A stretch of DNA of 64,000 nt. It comes from Roseomonas gilardii. Its GTDB lineage: Bacteria > Pseudomonadota > Alphaproteobacteria > Acetobacterales > Acetobacteraceae. Where the stretch lies: assembly GCF_001941945.1 (NCBI RefSeq), contig NZ_CP015584.1, positions 638,335-702,334 of the forward strand, written 5' to 3'. The notes under the pieces were generated by a model. That model saw only the letters and a list, made by a program, of their open reading frames with translations. It ran no database searches and was not told the origin of the DNA. Below, piece by piece: positions 45,521 through 54,650 of this stretch (its first letter is position 1; each line of letters begins with the position of its first letter). The position numbers and the translations under genes were made by a program.

Positions 45521-46399
45521 TCAGCCGGTGCCGTTGAGGGCCCGGTAGGCGCGGATGACCTGACTGTCGTCGGCGGCGCCTTCGCCGCGGCCCGAGGTGG
45601 CGTTGAAGAGTTGGAAGGCCAGCGCCGTCATCGGCAGCGCCGCCTTCGTCTCCCGCCCCGCCTCCAGCACGATGCCGAGATCCTTGACGAAGATGTCGAC
45701 GGCGCTCGTCACCTCCGGATCGGCCTCCAGCATCCGGGGGCCGCGATCCTTCAGCATCCAGCTTCCGGCCGAGGTGCCGGTGAGGATGTCGAGCATCACC
45801 GCCGTATCGACGCCGATCTTCTCCGCCAGCGACAGCGCCTCCGCCGCGACGACGATGTGGACGCCGCAGAGGAGCTGGTTGACCGTCTTCACCGTGGCGC
45901 CCTGGCCCGGCTGGTCGCCGACCAGCAGCGTGCGGTTGCCCAGCGCCTCCAGCACGGGCCGGACCGCCGCGAAGGTCCCGGCGGGGGCCGCGGCCATGAT
46001 GGTCAGGCTGCCGGCGACCGCGCCGACGACGCCGCCGGAGACGGGGGCATCGACGAAGCGGCGGCCACTCGCCACCACCCGCTCGGCGATGGCCTGGACC
46101 TGCCGCGGCGGGCAGGTCGCCATCAGGCAGACCACGGCCCCGGGCGGCGCGGCATCGAGCGCGCCGTCGGAGAACAGCGCCGCCTCCGCCTGGGCGGCGT
46201 TGACGACCATCAGCAGGATGGCCTCGGCGTCGGCGAAGGCCTCGCGGGCGGAGGCGGCCGGTGTGCCACCGGCGGCCTCCAGCTCCTCCAGCGCGGCGGG
46301 GTTCACGTCGAAGCCGCGCAGTTGGAACCCGGCTTTGAGCAGGTTCCGCGCCATGGGGCGGCCCATGGCGCCCAGCCCGACGAAGGCGACGGTCCTCAT
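45521..46399 (-). CDS. NAD(P)-dependent beta-hydroxyacid dehydrogenase (HIBADH/GarR-like)
   Basis: A 292-residue enzyme. The Rossmann motif is FVGLGAMGRPMARNLLKAG, the substrate motif DAPVSGGVVGA and the catalytic lysine lies in GATVKTVNQLL. It belongs with 3-hydroxyisobutyrate, tartronate semialdehyde and threonate dehydrogenases. I start it at the ATG at 46399, where the Rossmann fold begins; the longer frame is antisense read-through. It lies 28 bp after the transketolase C subunit gene and 35 bp before the TRAP receptor gene. Confidence 0.9.
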   Translation of the reverse strand: MRTVAFVGLGAMGRPMARNLLKAGFQLRGFDVNPAALEELEAAGGTPAASAREAFADAEAILLMVVNAAQAEAALFSDGALDAAPPGAVVCLMATCPPRQVQAIAERVVASGRRFVDAPVSGGVVGAVAGSLTIMAAAPAGTFAAVRPVLEALGNRTLLVGDQPGQGATVKTVNQLLCGVHIVVAAEALSLAEKIGVDTAVMLDILTGTSAGSWMLKDRGPRMLEADPEVTSAVDIFVKDLGIVLEAGRETKAALPMTALAFQLFNATSGRGEGAADDSQVIRAYRALNGTG

Positions 46400-46427
46400 C
46401 GCCGCATGCCTTCGGGGAAGGGCGGCA

Positions 46428-47456
46428 TCACAGCCAGCCCTTGATGCTGGCCGCGACGGCGCTGGTGGACAGGCCGTACTGGTCGTGCAGCGTCGGCAGC
46501 GCCCCGGCGTCGAGGAAGGCGTCCGGCAGGCCGATCTGCCGGAAGCCGGCGGGGCGCACATCCGCGCGCATCAGCACGCCCGCCACCGCCTCGCCCAGCC
46601 CGCCGATCACCGTGTGGTTCTCGGCGACCACGACGAGCCGGCCGCCCTTGCCGCACTCGGCCAGGATCGTCGCCTCGTCGAGCGGCTTGATCGTGGGCAC
46701 GTGCAGCACGCCCACATCCACGCCATCCGCCCGCAGCGTCTCGGCGGCTTCCAGCGCGCGCATGGTCATCAGGCCGGAGGAGACGATCAGCGTATCCTTG
46801 CCATCGCGGATCAGCTTCGCCTTCCCCATCTCGAAGCGGTAGCCGTATTCGTCGAGAACGCAGGGCACGTTGCCGCGCAGCAGCCGCATATAGACCGGCC
46901 CCTTGTGCGCCGACATGGCCGGCACCGCCTGCTCGATCTCATGCGCGTCGCAGGGGTCGAGGATGGTCAGGGTCGGCATGCCGCGGAACATCGCGACGTC
47001 CTCGGTGGCCTGGTGGCTGGGGCCGTAGCCCGTGGTCAGGCCAGGAAGGGCGCAGACGATCTTCACGTCCAGCATCTCCTCGGCGATGGCGAGGCAGATG
47101 AAGTCGTAGGCCCGGCGCGAGGCGAAGACGGCATAGGTCGTCGCCCAGGGCTGGAACCCCTCCCGCGCCAGGCCGGCCGAGGCCATCATCAGCAACTGCT
47201 CGGCCATGCCCATCTGGTAGAAGCGGTCGGGATGGGCGTCGCGGAAGACGTGCAGGTCGGTGTACTTGGCGAGGTCCGCCGAGAGGCCGACGATGCGCTC
47301 ATCCGTCCGCGCCAGCGCGGCGAGGGCGTGGCCGAAGGGGGCGGGCTTCGTCTTCTGCCCAGCGCCCGCGATCGAGGCGATCATCGCCGAGGTCGTGAGT
47401 CGCGGCTTGCCGTCCGCGCCCGTCAGGGACGGGCGGATGTACTTCGAGCGCCTCAT
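46428..47456 (-). CDS. Transketolase, C-terminal subunit
   Basis: A 342-residue protein holding the pyrimidine-binding and C-terminal transketolase domains. It has YQMGMAEQLLMMASAGLA with the glutamate that activates thiamine diphosphate, and TTGYGPSHQATEDVAMFRG. It starts at 47456, overlapping the N-subunit stop (ATGA), so the two are coupled. Split transketolases of this kind often serve dedicated catabolic routes rather than the pentose phosphate pathway. No sugar kinase is nearby, so the acceptor and donor are open. Confidence 0.92.
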   Translation of the reverse strand: MRRSKYIRPSLTGADGKPRLTTSAMIASIAGAGQKTKPAPFGHALAALARTDERIVGLSADLAKYTDLHVFRDAHPDRFYQMGMAEQLLMMASAGLAREGFQPWATTYAVFASRRAYDFICLAIAEEMLDVKIVCALPGLTTGYGPSHQATEDVAMFRGMPTLTILDPCDAHEIEQAVPAMSAHKGPVYMRLLRGNVPCVLDEYGYRFEMGKAKLIRDGKDTLIVSSGLMTMRALEAAETLRADGVDVGVLHVPTIKPLDEATILAECGKGGRLVVVAENHTVIGGLGEAVAGVLMRADVRPAGFRQIGLPDAFLDAGALPTLHDQYGLSTSAVAASIKGWL

Positions 47457-48292
47457 GCCATGGCTCCCGCATCGATGATCTGAAGGGCTTCCGTCCACTC
47501 GCCGGCCTCGACGCGCAGGAAGTGGTTGCGCTCGCGGGCTTCCAGGAAGGGCACGCCCTTCGCCATCTTCGTGTCGCAGATGATGATGCGCGGCCGGGCG
47601 CCGTCATGGTGGCGGGCCGCGTCGAAGGCCTTGACCAGCGCCGCGATGTCGTTGCCGTCGACCCGCTGGGCGAACCAGCCGAAGGCCTCGAACTTCGGCA
47701 GCAGCGGCTCGAAGTTCATGACGCTGGTGGAGGGGCCGTCCGCCTGCATCTGGTTGACGTCCACGATGCCGATCAGGTTGTCGAGCTTGTGCGAGCCGGC
47801 GGACATCGCCGCCTCCCAGGTCGAGCCCTCGTCCAGCTCACCGTCGGAGAAGAGGTTGTAGACGAAGGAGTTCGACTTCTTCCGCTTCAGCCCCAGGCAC
47901 ATCCCGACCGCGATGCCGAGGCCATGGCCGAGCGAGCCGCCGGTGATCTCCATCCCCGGCGTGTAGGCGGCCATGCCGGACATCGGCAGGCGGCTGTCGT
48001 CGGAGCCGTAGGTCTCGATCTCCTCCTCGGGGATGATCTTCGCCTCGATCAGCGCCGCGTAGAGCGCGATGGCGTAGTGGCCGATCGAGAGGAGGAAGCG
48101 GTCGCGCTCCTCCCACTCCGGGTCCTCGGGGCGATAGTTGGTGGCGTGGAAGTAGGAGACAGCCAGCACATCGGCGACGCCGAGCGCCTGGGCGATATAG
48201 CCCTGTCCCTGCACCTCTCCCATGCGGAGCGCATGACGGCGGATGCGCCGCGCCCGCTCGGCCAGGGTCAGGTTATGCCCGATCTGGGTCAC
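47453..48292 (-). CDS. Transketolase, N-terminal subunit
   Basis: A 279-residue thiamine-diphosphate-binding domain. The motif SDGELDEGSTWEAAMSAG continues to the asparagine in VDVNQMQADG. It also has TGGSLGHGLGIAVGMCLGLK. It forms the active site together with the C subunit encoded directly after it. It is the second gene in the operon after the SDR (48-bp gap). Confidence 0.92.
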   Translation of the reverse strand: MTQIGHNLTLAERARRIRRHALRMGEVQGQGYIAQALGVADVLAVSYFHATNYRPEDPEWEERDRFLLSIGHYAIALYAALIEAKIIPEEEIETYGSDDSRLPMSGMAAYTPGMEITGGSLGHGLGIAVGMCLGLKRKKSNSFVYNLFSDGELDEGSTWEAAMSAGSHKLDNLIGIVDVNQMQADGPSTSVMNFEPLLPKFEAFGWFAQRVDGNDIAALVKAFDAARHHDGARPRIIICDTKMAKGVPFLEARERNHFLRVEAGEWTEALQIIDAGAMA

Positions 48293-48340
48293 GTTGCGTA
48301 TTCCTCCCTCGAATGGATGCGATGGCCGTCAAGGCCCGCC

Positions 48341-49090
48341 TCAGTGGATCAGCATGCCGCCGTTCACGTCGATCGTGGCACCGGTCACGTAGGAGGAGAG
48401 GTCCGAGGCCAGGAACAGGCAGATGCGCGCGACGTCGATGGCATCGCCCAGCCGGTTCAGCGGGATGCCCTTCAGGATCTCCGCCTTCATCGCGTCGCTG
48501 AGCTTGCCGGCGGTGATGTCCGTCTGGATCAGGCCGGGGGTGATGGAGTTCACCCTGATGCCGTCTGGCCCCAGCTCCCGCGCCATGGCGCGCGCCAGGC
48601 CGAGTACGCCGGCCTTGGCGGCGCTGTAGTGCGGGCCGCCGAAGACACCGCCGCCGCGCTGGGCGGAGACGGAGGACATGCAGACGATGGCGCCCCGGCC
48701 GGCGTCCTTCATGGTGGGGATGACGGCTTGGCTCATGTACAGCGTGCCGCGAAGGCTGACGTCCGTCACCGCCTCGTAGTTTTCCGGCGTGATGTCGAGC
48801 GTCCGGACGGGTTGGGTGATGCCGGCATTGTTCACCAGCACGTCGATGCCGCCGAAATCCTCGCGGATGCGCCTGGCCGCGCCAAGGCAGGCATCCCGGT
48901 CCGTGACGTCGCAGGCATAGCCGCGATGATCCGGGCCGATGGCCTTGGCGGCAGCCTGCGCGGCGGCTTCATCGAGGTCGAGGATGGCGACCCTGGCGTC
49001 CTGCTCGGCGAAGAGCTTCGCGGCCGCCCGGCCGAGGCCCCGCTCCGACGCGGCGCCCGTGATCACGCATGTCCTGCCCTGCAGCAGCAT
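48341..49090 (-). CDS. SDR-family oxidoreductase
   Basis: A 249-residue classical SDR. It has VITGAASERGLG, LVNNAG, CMSSVSAQRG and the catalytic YSAAK. An aspartate pair in LDLDEAAA favours NAD(H). I chose the ATG at 49090 after GGAGG. It is first in the TRAP-transketolase operon and probably oxidises the imported polyol or hydroxy acid before transketolase action. It diverges from the LysR gene. Confidence 0.9.
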   Translation of the reverse strand: MLLQGRTCVITGAASERGLGRAAAKLFAEQDARVAILDLDEAAAQAAAKAIGPDHRGYACDVTDRDACLGAARRIREDFGGIDVLVNNAGITQPVRTLDITPENYEAVTDVSLRGTLYMSQAVIPTMKDAGRGAIVCMSSVSAQRGGGVFGGPHYSAAKAGVLGLARAMARELGPDGIRVNSITPGLIQTDITAGKLSDAMKAEILKGIPLNRLGDAIDVARICLFLASDLSSYVTGATIDVNGGMLIH

Positions 49091-49180
49091 GGTCGTTCCT
49101 CCATTCCCGTACCGGCCTTGTTCCGCCGGGGCGGTCGGTCCGATTTCGAATGGATTCCTGATGAGCCGTTGCGGACGCAA

Positions 49181-49192
49181 ATTCAAACGAAT
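49181..49192. promoter_or_regulatory. Possible LysR box between SDR and LysR genes
   Basis: ATTC-AAAC-GAAT is a short perfect dyad 15 bp before the LysR start, in the 117-bp divergent gap. It fits the size of a LysR half-site pair but is short, so this is tentative. Confidence 0.3.
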
Positions 49193-49207
49193 AAAATCGG
49201 TCTATAG

Positions 49208-50140
49208 ATGAATCAGGCTCATGCGAAAATGCGCAGAATGCCTCCGTTACAGGCTGTCCGCTGCTTCGAGGCCGCCTCCCGGCTCGGCTCCTTCTCGGCC
49301 GCCGCCGAGGAACTCCTGATCACGCCTTCGGCGGTGAGCCATCAGATCAGAGCCCTGGAGCGCGAGGTCGGCCTGCCCCTCTTCCATCGGGTGCACCGCT
49401 CGATCGTGCTCACCGACGCGGGGCGCCGCTATGCCGAGCAGATCGCCGAGGCCTTCGGCCTGATCGAGGCGGCGACGCGCCACATCGACCGGGCGGGCAA
49501 GTCGGACATCCTGACCATCCACTCCGTCCCCAGCTTCGCGACGCAGTGGCTGATGCCACGCCTATCCCGCTACAGCGCCTTGCAGCCGGGCACCGACATC
49601 CGGCTGAACGCGTCGCTGGATCGCGTGAACCTGGCGGCCGGGGAAGCCGATTTCGACATCCGCTACGGGACCGTATTTCCCGATCCAGGCGTCGAGGTCG
49701 TCTCCTTCCCCGAGGAGACCTTCGTCGTCCTGTGCGCGCCGGAAGTGGCGGACGGTCCCAGGCCGATCCGTGCCCTGCAGGATCTCCGCTCCCACACGCT
49801 GATCTTCTCGGAGGTGAACCTCGTCACCTGGCGCGACTGGCTGGACCACAAGGGCGCGCATGACATTCCCACGGACCGGGGCCTCCGCTTCGATCGCACC
49901 TTCATGTCCGTTGGTGCCGTGGTCGACGGGCTCGGCATCGGGCTGGAGAGCCGTCTGATGGTCCAGCGTGAGCTCGATACCGGCCGGCTGGTGCTACCCT
50001 TCGGCACGGACGGCATCCGCCGCGTCTGCCACCACCTGCTTTTCATGAAATCCAAGGCAAACGTACCGAAGATCAAGACCTTTCGGGAATGGCTGGTGGT
50101 GCAGTTGGCTGATGAGGCGACCAGGCATCCGGCTTCCTGA
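49208..50140 (+). CDS. LysR-family regulator (GcvA-like)
   Basis: A 310-residue LTTR. The HTH reads PPLQAVRCFEAASRLGSFSAAA then LLITPSAVSHQIRALE, which is the GcvA-type signature. The effector domain has HSVPSFATQWLMPRL and EADFDIRYG. It is transcribed away from the SDR-transketolase-TRAP operon and probably activates it. No strong ribosome site precedes the first ATG; the start at 49229 is an alternative. Confidence 0.92.
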   Translation: MNQAHAKMRRMPPLQAVRCFEAASRLGSFSAAAEELLITPSAVSHQIRALEREVGLPLFHRVHRSIVLTDAGRRYAEQIAEAFGLIEAATRHIDRAGKSDILTIHSVPSFATQWLMPRLSRYSALQPGTDIRLNASLDRVNLAAGEADFDIRYGTVFPDPGVEVVSFPEETFVVLCAPEVADGPRPIRALQDLRSHTLIFSEVNLVTWRDWLDHKGAHDIPTDRGLRFDRTFMSVGAVVDGLGIGLESRLMVQRELDTGRLVLPFGTDGIRRVCHHLLFMKSKANVPKIKTFREWLVVQLADEATRHPAS

Positions 50141-50169
50141 TGGCCGGAAGGCTTGCCGTGTTCGCTGTG

Positions 50170-50312
50170 CGGAATCCTTCAGGGGCCCCGGGCGCCGTCG
50201 TTGGACTGCGTGGGACCAGGGTGGGGGTTGCGACGTGGATAGGCTCGCCTTCCGCTGTCGAGCCATGCGTCGTCAATTCCAGTGCCGCACTCGTAATCCG
50301 ATCGGAGGGCAC
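50170..50312 (-). pseudogene. LacI-family regulator, 3' fragment
   Basis: On the minus strand a frame reads RITSAALELTTHGSTAEGEP, then IHVATPTLVPRSPT. It matches the C-terminus of the intact LacI protein at 580-1608 (IASAALELMMQGSTGERIRV, ATPTLIPRRST). Only about 40 codons remain, between the LysR stop and the monooxygenase stop. Confidence 0.7.
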
Positions 50313-50314
50313 GC

Positions 50315-51643
50315 CTAGGCATAGCGACTCACCGCGGGCGCGATGCCGAGATTCTCGCGGAGAGTGCTGCCCTCGTAATGGGTTCGGTACAGGGAGCGCC
50401 GCTGCAGTTCCGGCACGACGAGATCGACCACGTCCTGGAGGCCGGTCGGAACATGGGCCGGCAGGATGTTGAAGCCATCGGCGGCCTCCGCCTCCATCCA
50501 GTCCTGCATGTGATCGGCCACATCCGCCGGCGTGCCGATCACCTGGCAATGCCCGTTCCCGGCCGCGATCGCGAGATAGAGCTGCCGGATCGTGAGGTTC
50601 TCGCGCTGGGCCATATCATACATGAGCTGCCCCCGGCTCTGGCGCCAGGCCGGCAGGCGCGGCACGGGACCATCCAGCGGATAGTCGCTGAGATCGCCGA
50701 TGGAAAAGGCGAGCTGCGATAGACCGACCACCGGGTCGATCAGCGACTGGAGCTCCTCGTGCTTGTCCCGGGCCTCCTGCCGCGTGCGCCCGACGATGGC
50801 CATGAGGCCGGGCATGATCTTCAGATCATCCGGACGGCGTCCATGCCTCGCCATGCGCCCCTTCACATCGGCGTAGTAGGACCGCGCTTCCCCGCGCGTC
50901 GGCGCCGCGACATAGACGACCTCCGCCGTCGCCGCCGCCAACTCCCGGCCCTGCTCGGATGCACCGGCCTGGACGACGACAGGCTGTCCCTGCGGCGTGC
51001 GGGCGACATTCAGTGGGCCACGAACAGCGAAGTGCCGGCCGCGGTGATTCAGGACATGCAGCCCGGACGGGTCGTAATTGATCCCGCTTTCTTTGTCGCG
51101 GAGGAAAGCATCCCCGTCCCAGCTGTCCCAGAGGCCCCGGACAACATCGACGAACTCGGCCGCGCGTTCATAGCGCGTCTCGCTGGGCGGGATCTGGCTC
51201 GCCCCGAAATTCCACGCCTCCATCTCCGTATGCGACGTCACGACGTTCCAGCCCGCGCGCCCACCGCTGATATGGTCGAGAGAAGCGAACTTCCGGGCCA
51301 CGTGGTAAGGCTCGTTCCAGGTCGTGGATGCGGTTGCCACCAGTCCGACATGGCGCGTGACCATGGCCAGGGCCGAAAGCAGCGTCATGGGCTCGAAATG
51401 CACGTTGTTGGACTGACGCTGAAGGGCGCCGGCCGGTTCGTCGTAGTTCCTCACGCCGACGCCATCGGCCAGGAAGACCATGTCGAACAGGCCACGCTCG
51501 GCCATCTGCGCCATGCCGACGAAGTGCTCCAGACGCATGTTGCCATCCGCCGGCGTCTGCGGATGCCGCCAAGCGGCAGGATGATAGCCGAGCCCGGCCA
51601 TGGATACGCCGAGCCTGATCTGACGATGCGTTACGCTACTCAT
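50315..51643 (-). CDS. FMN-dependent monooxygenase, NtaA/SnaA/DszA (LLM) family
   Basis: A 442-residue TIM-barrel flavin-dependent monooxygenase. It has MAQMAERGLFDMVFLADG, GRAGWNVVTSHTEMEAWNFG and VVVQAGASEQGRELAA, as in nitrilotriacetate and dibenzothiophene sulfone monooxygenases. These enzymes use reduced FMN from a separate reductase, which is not encoded nearby. It lies 54 bp after a paralogue. Substrates in the family are C-N or C-S compounds; the local dipeptide-type receptor may bring them in. Confidence 0.92.
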   Translation of the reverse strand: MSSVTHRQIRLGVSMAGLGYHPAAWRHPQTPADGNMRLEHFVGMAQMAERGLFDMVFLADGVGVRNYDEPAGALQRQSNNVHFEPMTLLSALAMVTRHVGLVATASTTWNEPYHVARKFASLDHISGGRAGWNVVTSHTEMEAWNFGASQIPPSETRYERAAEFVDVVRGLWDSWDGDAFLRDKESGINYDPSGLHVLNHRGRHFAVRGPLNVARTPQGQPVVVQAGASEQGRELAAATAEVVYVAAPTRGEARSYYADVKGRMARHGRRPDDLKIMPGLMAIVGRTRQEARDKHEELQSLIDPVVGLSQLAFSIGDLSDYPLDGPVPRLPAWRQSRGQLMYDMAQRENLTIRQLYLAIAAGNGHCQVIGTPADVADHMQDWMEAEAADGFNILPAHVPTGLQDVVDLVVPELQRRSLYRTHYEGSTLRENLGIAPAVSRYA

Positions 51644-51697
51644 TCCAATCCCCCCATAAGAATACGCCGGAAATCCGATGGAGCCGGCGCGGGTTTC

Positions 51698-53038
51698 CTA
51701 CTGTGCCGCCAGAAGGTTAAAACGATTGGCGGGACGGCGGAGGCCGAAGTGATCCCGCAGCGTCGTGCCCTGGTACTCAGTGCGGAACAGACCTCTGCGC
51801 CGGAGCTCGGGCAGAACGTGCTCGCAGAAAGCCGTGAAATCGCCAGGCAGGTTCGGCGGCAACAGGTTGAACCCGTCGCAGGCGCCGTTGCGGAACCACT
51901 CTTCCATATGATCGGCAATCTCGCTTGGCGTGCCGGCGAAGGTATCGTGGCCACGGCCGAAGGCAATCTGGTGGATCAACTGCCGGATCGTCAGGTTGCC
52001 CCGTCGTGCCATGTCGACGAAGACCTGGTAGCGGCTCTTTCCACCGTTGATGGCCTCGATCGGTGGAAGCTCCGGCAGAGGACCGTCGAGCGGATAGCTG
52101 AAAAGATCGACATTCAGGTTCTGTGAAAGCTGATGCAGCCCGTAATGCGGCAGGATGTACTCGTTGAGCTCCTGCTCGCGCTCCTTCGCCTCGGCCGTCG
52201 TCCGGCCGATGATCGGCGCCAGGCCCGGCAGGATGCAGAGCTGATCGGCCGTCCGTCCGTAGCGGACCATGCGCGACTTCACGTCGGCGTAGAAGGCCGT
52301 CGCATCGTCCAGATTGTTCTGCGCGGTATAGATGGCCTCGGCGAAGCGCGCGGCGAACTCCTTGCCGTCCTGCGACGACCCGGCCTGAACCAGGACCGGA
52401 TAACCTTGCGGAGGACCCGGAAAATCCAGCGGCCCCTGAACGCGGAAGAACTCGCCGACATGGTTGATGTCATGGATCCGGGTGCGATCCGTGAAGCGGC
52501 CGCCGGCACGATCGGCAAGCAGCGCGCCATCTTGCCAGCTCTCCCAGAGCTTGCAGGTCACTTCGACGAACTCCGTGGCGCGGGCATAGCGACGGCTGTG
52601 CTCGGGATGCGCATCGAGGCCGAAATTCTGCGCCGCCCGCTCATTGCCGGAGGTCACGATGTTCCATCCTGCCCGGCCGTGGCTGATTCGGTCGAGCGAG
52701 GCGAGTTTCCGCGCCACGTCATAGGGCTCGTCATAAGTCGTGGAGGCCGTGCCGATGACGCCGATGCGGGAGGTCACCGCGGCGACGGCGGCCAGCAGGG
52801 TGAAGGGCTCGAAGAAGTTGTTGAACGGCCCATGTTCGATGTTCTGGTTGATCGCCAGCGCGTCGGCGATGAAGATCGCGTCCAGCTTCGCGGCCTCGGC
52901 CTGACGGGAAAGGCGCTGGTAGTAGCCGATATCGAGCATGTCGGCCGGATCCGTTCCCGGATGGCGCCAGGCGGCTTCATGATGGCCGATGCCCTGGATG
53001 AACAGGTTCAGATGCATCTGGCGCGGTGGGTTGCTCAT
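51698..53038 (-). CDS. FMN-dependent monooxygenase, NtaA/SnaA/DszA (LLM) family
   Basis: A 446-residue paralogue of the next gene. It has LDAIFIADALAINQN, GRAGWNIVTSGNERAAQNFG and VLVQAGSSQDGKEFAA. The two proteins align over their whole length but differ widely, so the duplication is old. It starts 13 bp after the binding-protein stop, so it is co-transcribed with it. Both enzymes have a histidine-rich N-terminus (HHEAAWRHPG here), typical of the family. Confidence 0.92.
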   Translation of the reverse strand: MSNPPRQMHLNLFIQGIGHHEAAWRHPGTDPADMLDIGYYQRLSRQAEAAKLDAIFIADALAINQNIEHGPFNNFFEPFTLLAAVAAVTSRIGVIGTASTTYDEPYDVARKLASLDRISHGRAGWNIVTSGNERAAQNFGLDAHPEHSRRYARATEFVEVTCKLWESWQDGALLADRAGGRFTDRTRIHDINHVGEFFRVQGPLDFPGPPQGYPVLVQAGSSQDGKEFAARFAEAIYTAQNNLDDATAFYADVKSRMVRYGRTADQLCILPGLAPIIGRTTAEAKEREQELNEYILPHYGLHQLSQNLNVDLFSYPLDGPLPELPPIEAINGGKSRYQVFVDMARRGNLTIRQLIHQIAFGRGHDTFAGTPSEIADHMEEWFRNGACDGFNLLPPNLPGDFTAFCEHVLPELRRRGLFRTEYQGTTLRDHFGLRRPANRFNLLAAQ

Positions 53039-53051
53039 CGGGGTTTCCTTC

Positions 53052-54650
53052 TCACGCCGCCTTCGATGTTTCCCAGAAAACGGGGATCGGCGCGGTCACC
53101 ACCCCCCTCACGCTGCTGCGCCAGGCCTGCTTCGCCAGAAAGAATCCCGTGGGAACGAAGACGACATCCTCCAGCGCCGCCCGGTTGATCCGTTCGGCGA
53201 TCGCCTTCTCCTCCTCCAGCGAGGTAGACGCGAACCAATCGGCGATCCCCCGTTCCACCCCGGGACTGTCGGGCCAGCCGAACCAGGCTTTCTCGCCATC
53301 CGCGCGCAGGCCGAGATAGGCGGCCGGGTTGATGCAGTCGGTCCCGGCATGGCTCACCTGGAAGCTGTGCCAGCCGCCCTGCTCCGGCGGAGTGCGCTTG
53401 TTGATCCTCCGGGCCTGGACGGTGCCAAAGTCGAGAGCGATGGGATCGACGTTCAGGCCGAGGCGCCGGAACATGTCGACTGCCACGTCGCCGCTGACCT
53501 TGGCGACAAAGGAATCCTGCGCGATCAGCATGGCGATCTTCCTGCCGTCGTAGCCGCTCTGCGCCAGCATGACTTTCGCTTTCCCGAGGTTGCCGCCGGC
53601 ACGCAGCATCTCCCCGCCTGCCTCGGTGTAGAGCGGCGTGCCGGGTGTGAAGAAGCCATTCATGGAGCGGCGCATGGCCGGGTCGTTTCCGACGATGGCG
53701 CTGAGATAGTCATCCTGCTGAACCGCCGTCAGGATGGCGCGCCGTACCCTCACGTCGTCGAAGGGCGGCTGCAGATGATTCAGCCGGATGCCCGACACGA
53801 CACCCAGATCGTTGGCGATGCCTGTGCTGATGCCGGCCGCGCGTTCCAGGACGGGGACCAGATCGGGGACCGGCGTCTCCAGCCAGTCCACCTCTCCCGT
53901 CTGGAGCGCCCCGGCGGCGGCGCTGCCATCGGGCATGATCAGCCACTCGATGCGGTCGAAAAGCATCCGCTTGCCGCCGGCCATCCAGGAGGCAGGTTCC
54001 TCGCGGGGCCGATAGCCATCGAACCGCTCGAAGACGATCCTCGCGCCCGGCTGCCATTCCTCCTTGACCAGCCGCATCGGCCCGCTGCCGACATACTGAT
54101 CGATGATCTTGAAGGGATCGGTCAGGGCGATCCTTTCCGGCATCACGAAGGTGCAGGGCGTGTTCGATTTGGCCAGCGCGTAAAGCATCTTCGGAAAGGG
54201 CCGCCGAAGGGTCCAGCGGAAGTTGCGATCGTCGAGCGCGACCAATGCCTCCTGGTTCTGGACGATCCGCTGGCCCGTCACGTCGCGGGCGGCCCAGCGC
54301 CGCAGGCTGGCCACCGCGTCCCTGGCCAGCACGGGTTGTCCATCATGGAAGACCAGGCCGGGACGCAACCGGAAGTTCCAGGTCAGGCCATCCTCGGAAA
54401 CTTCCTCGGATTCGATCATCTGACGCCTGGGCACCAGGTTGCTGTCCACGCCATAGAGCGTGTCCCAGATCAGCAGGGCAGCGTTGCGCACCTGATAGGA
54501 CGTGCCCCAGATCGGATCGAGATTGGCCAGATCGCCCTGCGGCACGAAGCGCAGGACCCTCGACCCCGCATGGGCCGAGGCGCGCCGCGACAGAAGCGGC
54601 GCCGAAAGAGGTGTTGCGGCAGCAGCCAGGAGCAGGCTTCGACGATGCAT
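53052..54650 (-). CDS. ABC transporter substrate-binding protein, family 5 (DppA/OppA-like)
   Basis: A 532-residue periplasmic receptor. The signal (MHRRSLLLAAAATPLSAPLL) ends near RRASA. The mature part has LDPIWGTSYQVRNAALLIWD, GLTWNFRLRPGLVFHDGQP and a C-terminal lobe typical of peptide, nickel or opine receptors. It is first in a three-gene unit with two monooxygenases. No DppBCDF permease or ATPase genes are present, because a prophage begins just upstream. Confidence 0.92.
   Translation of the reverse strand: MHRRSLLLAAAATPLSAPLLSRRASAHAGSRVLRFVPQGDLANLDPIWGTSYQVRNAALLIWDTLYGVDSNLVPRRQMIESEEVSEDGLTWNFRLRPGLVFHDGQPVLARDAVASLRRWAARDVTGQRIVQNQEALVALDDRNFRWTLRRPFPKMLYALAKSNTPCTFVMPERIALTDPFKIIDQYVGSGPMRLVKEEWQPGARIVFERFDGYRPREEPASWMAGGKRMLFDRIEWLIMPDGSAAAGALQTGEVDWLETPVPDLVPVLERAAGISTGIANDLGVVSGIRLNHLQPPFDDVRVRRAILTAVQQDDYLSAIVGNDPAMRRSMNGFFTPGTPLYTEAGGEMLRAGGNLGKAKVMLAQSGYDGRKIAMLIAQDSFVAKVSGDVAVDMFRRLGLNVDPIALDFGTVQARRINKRTPPEQGGWHSFQVSHAGTDCINPAAYLGLRADGEKAWFGWPDSPGVERGIADWFASTSLEEEKAIAERINRAALEDVVFVPTGFFLAKQAWRSSVRGVVTAPIPVFWETSKAA

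Noticed and set aside
47522..49207. 561-codon plus-strand frame over the transketolase and SDR genes
   Set aside because: It is antisense to three well-supported enzymes; no domain is recognisable.
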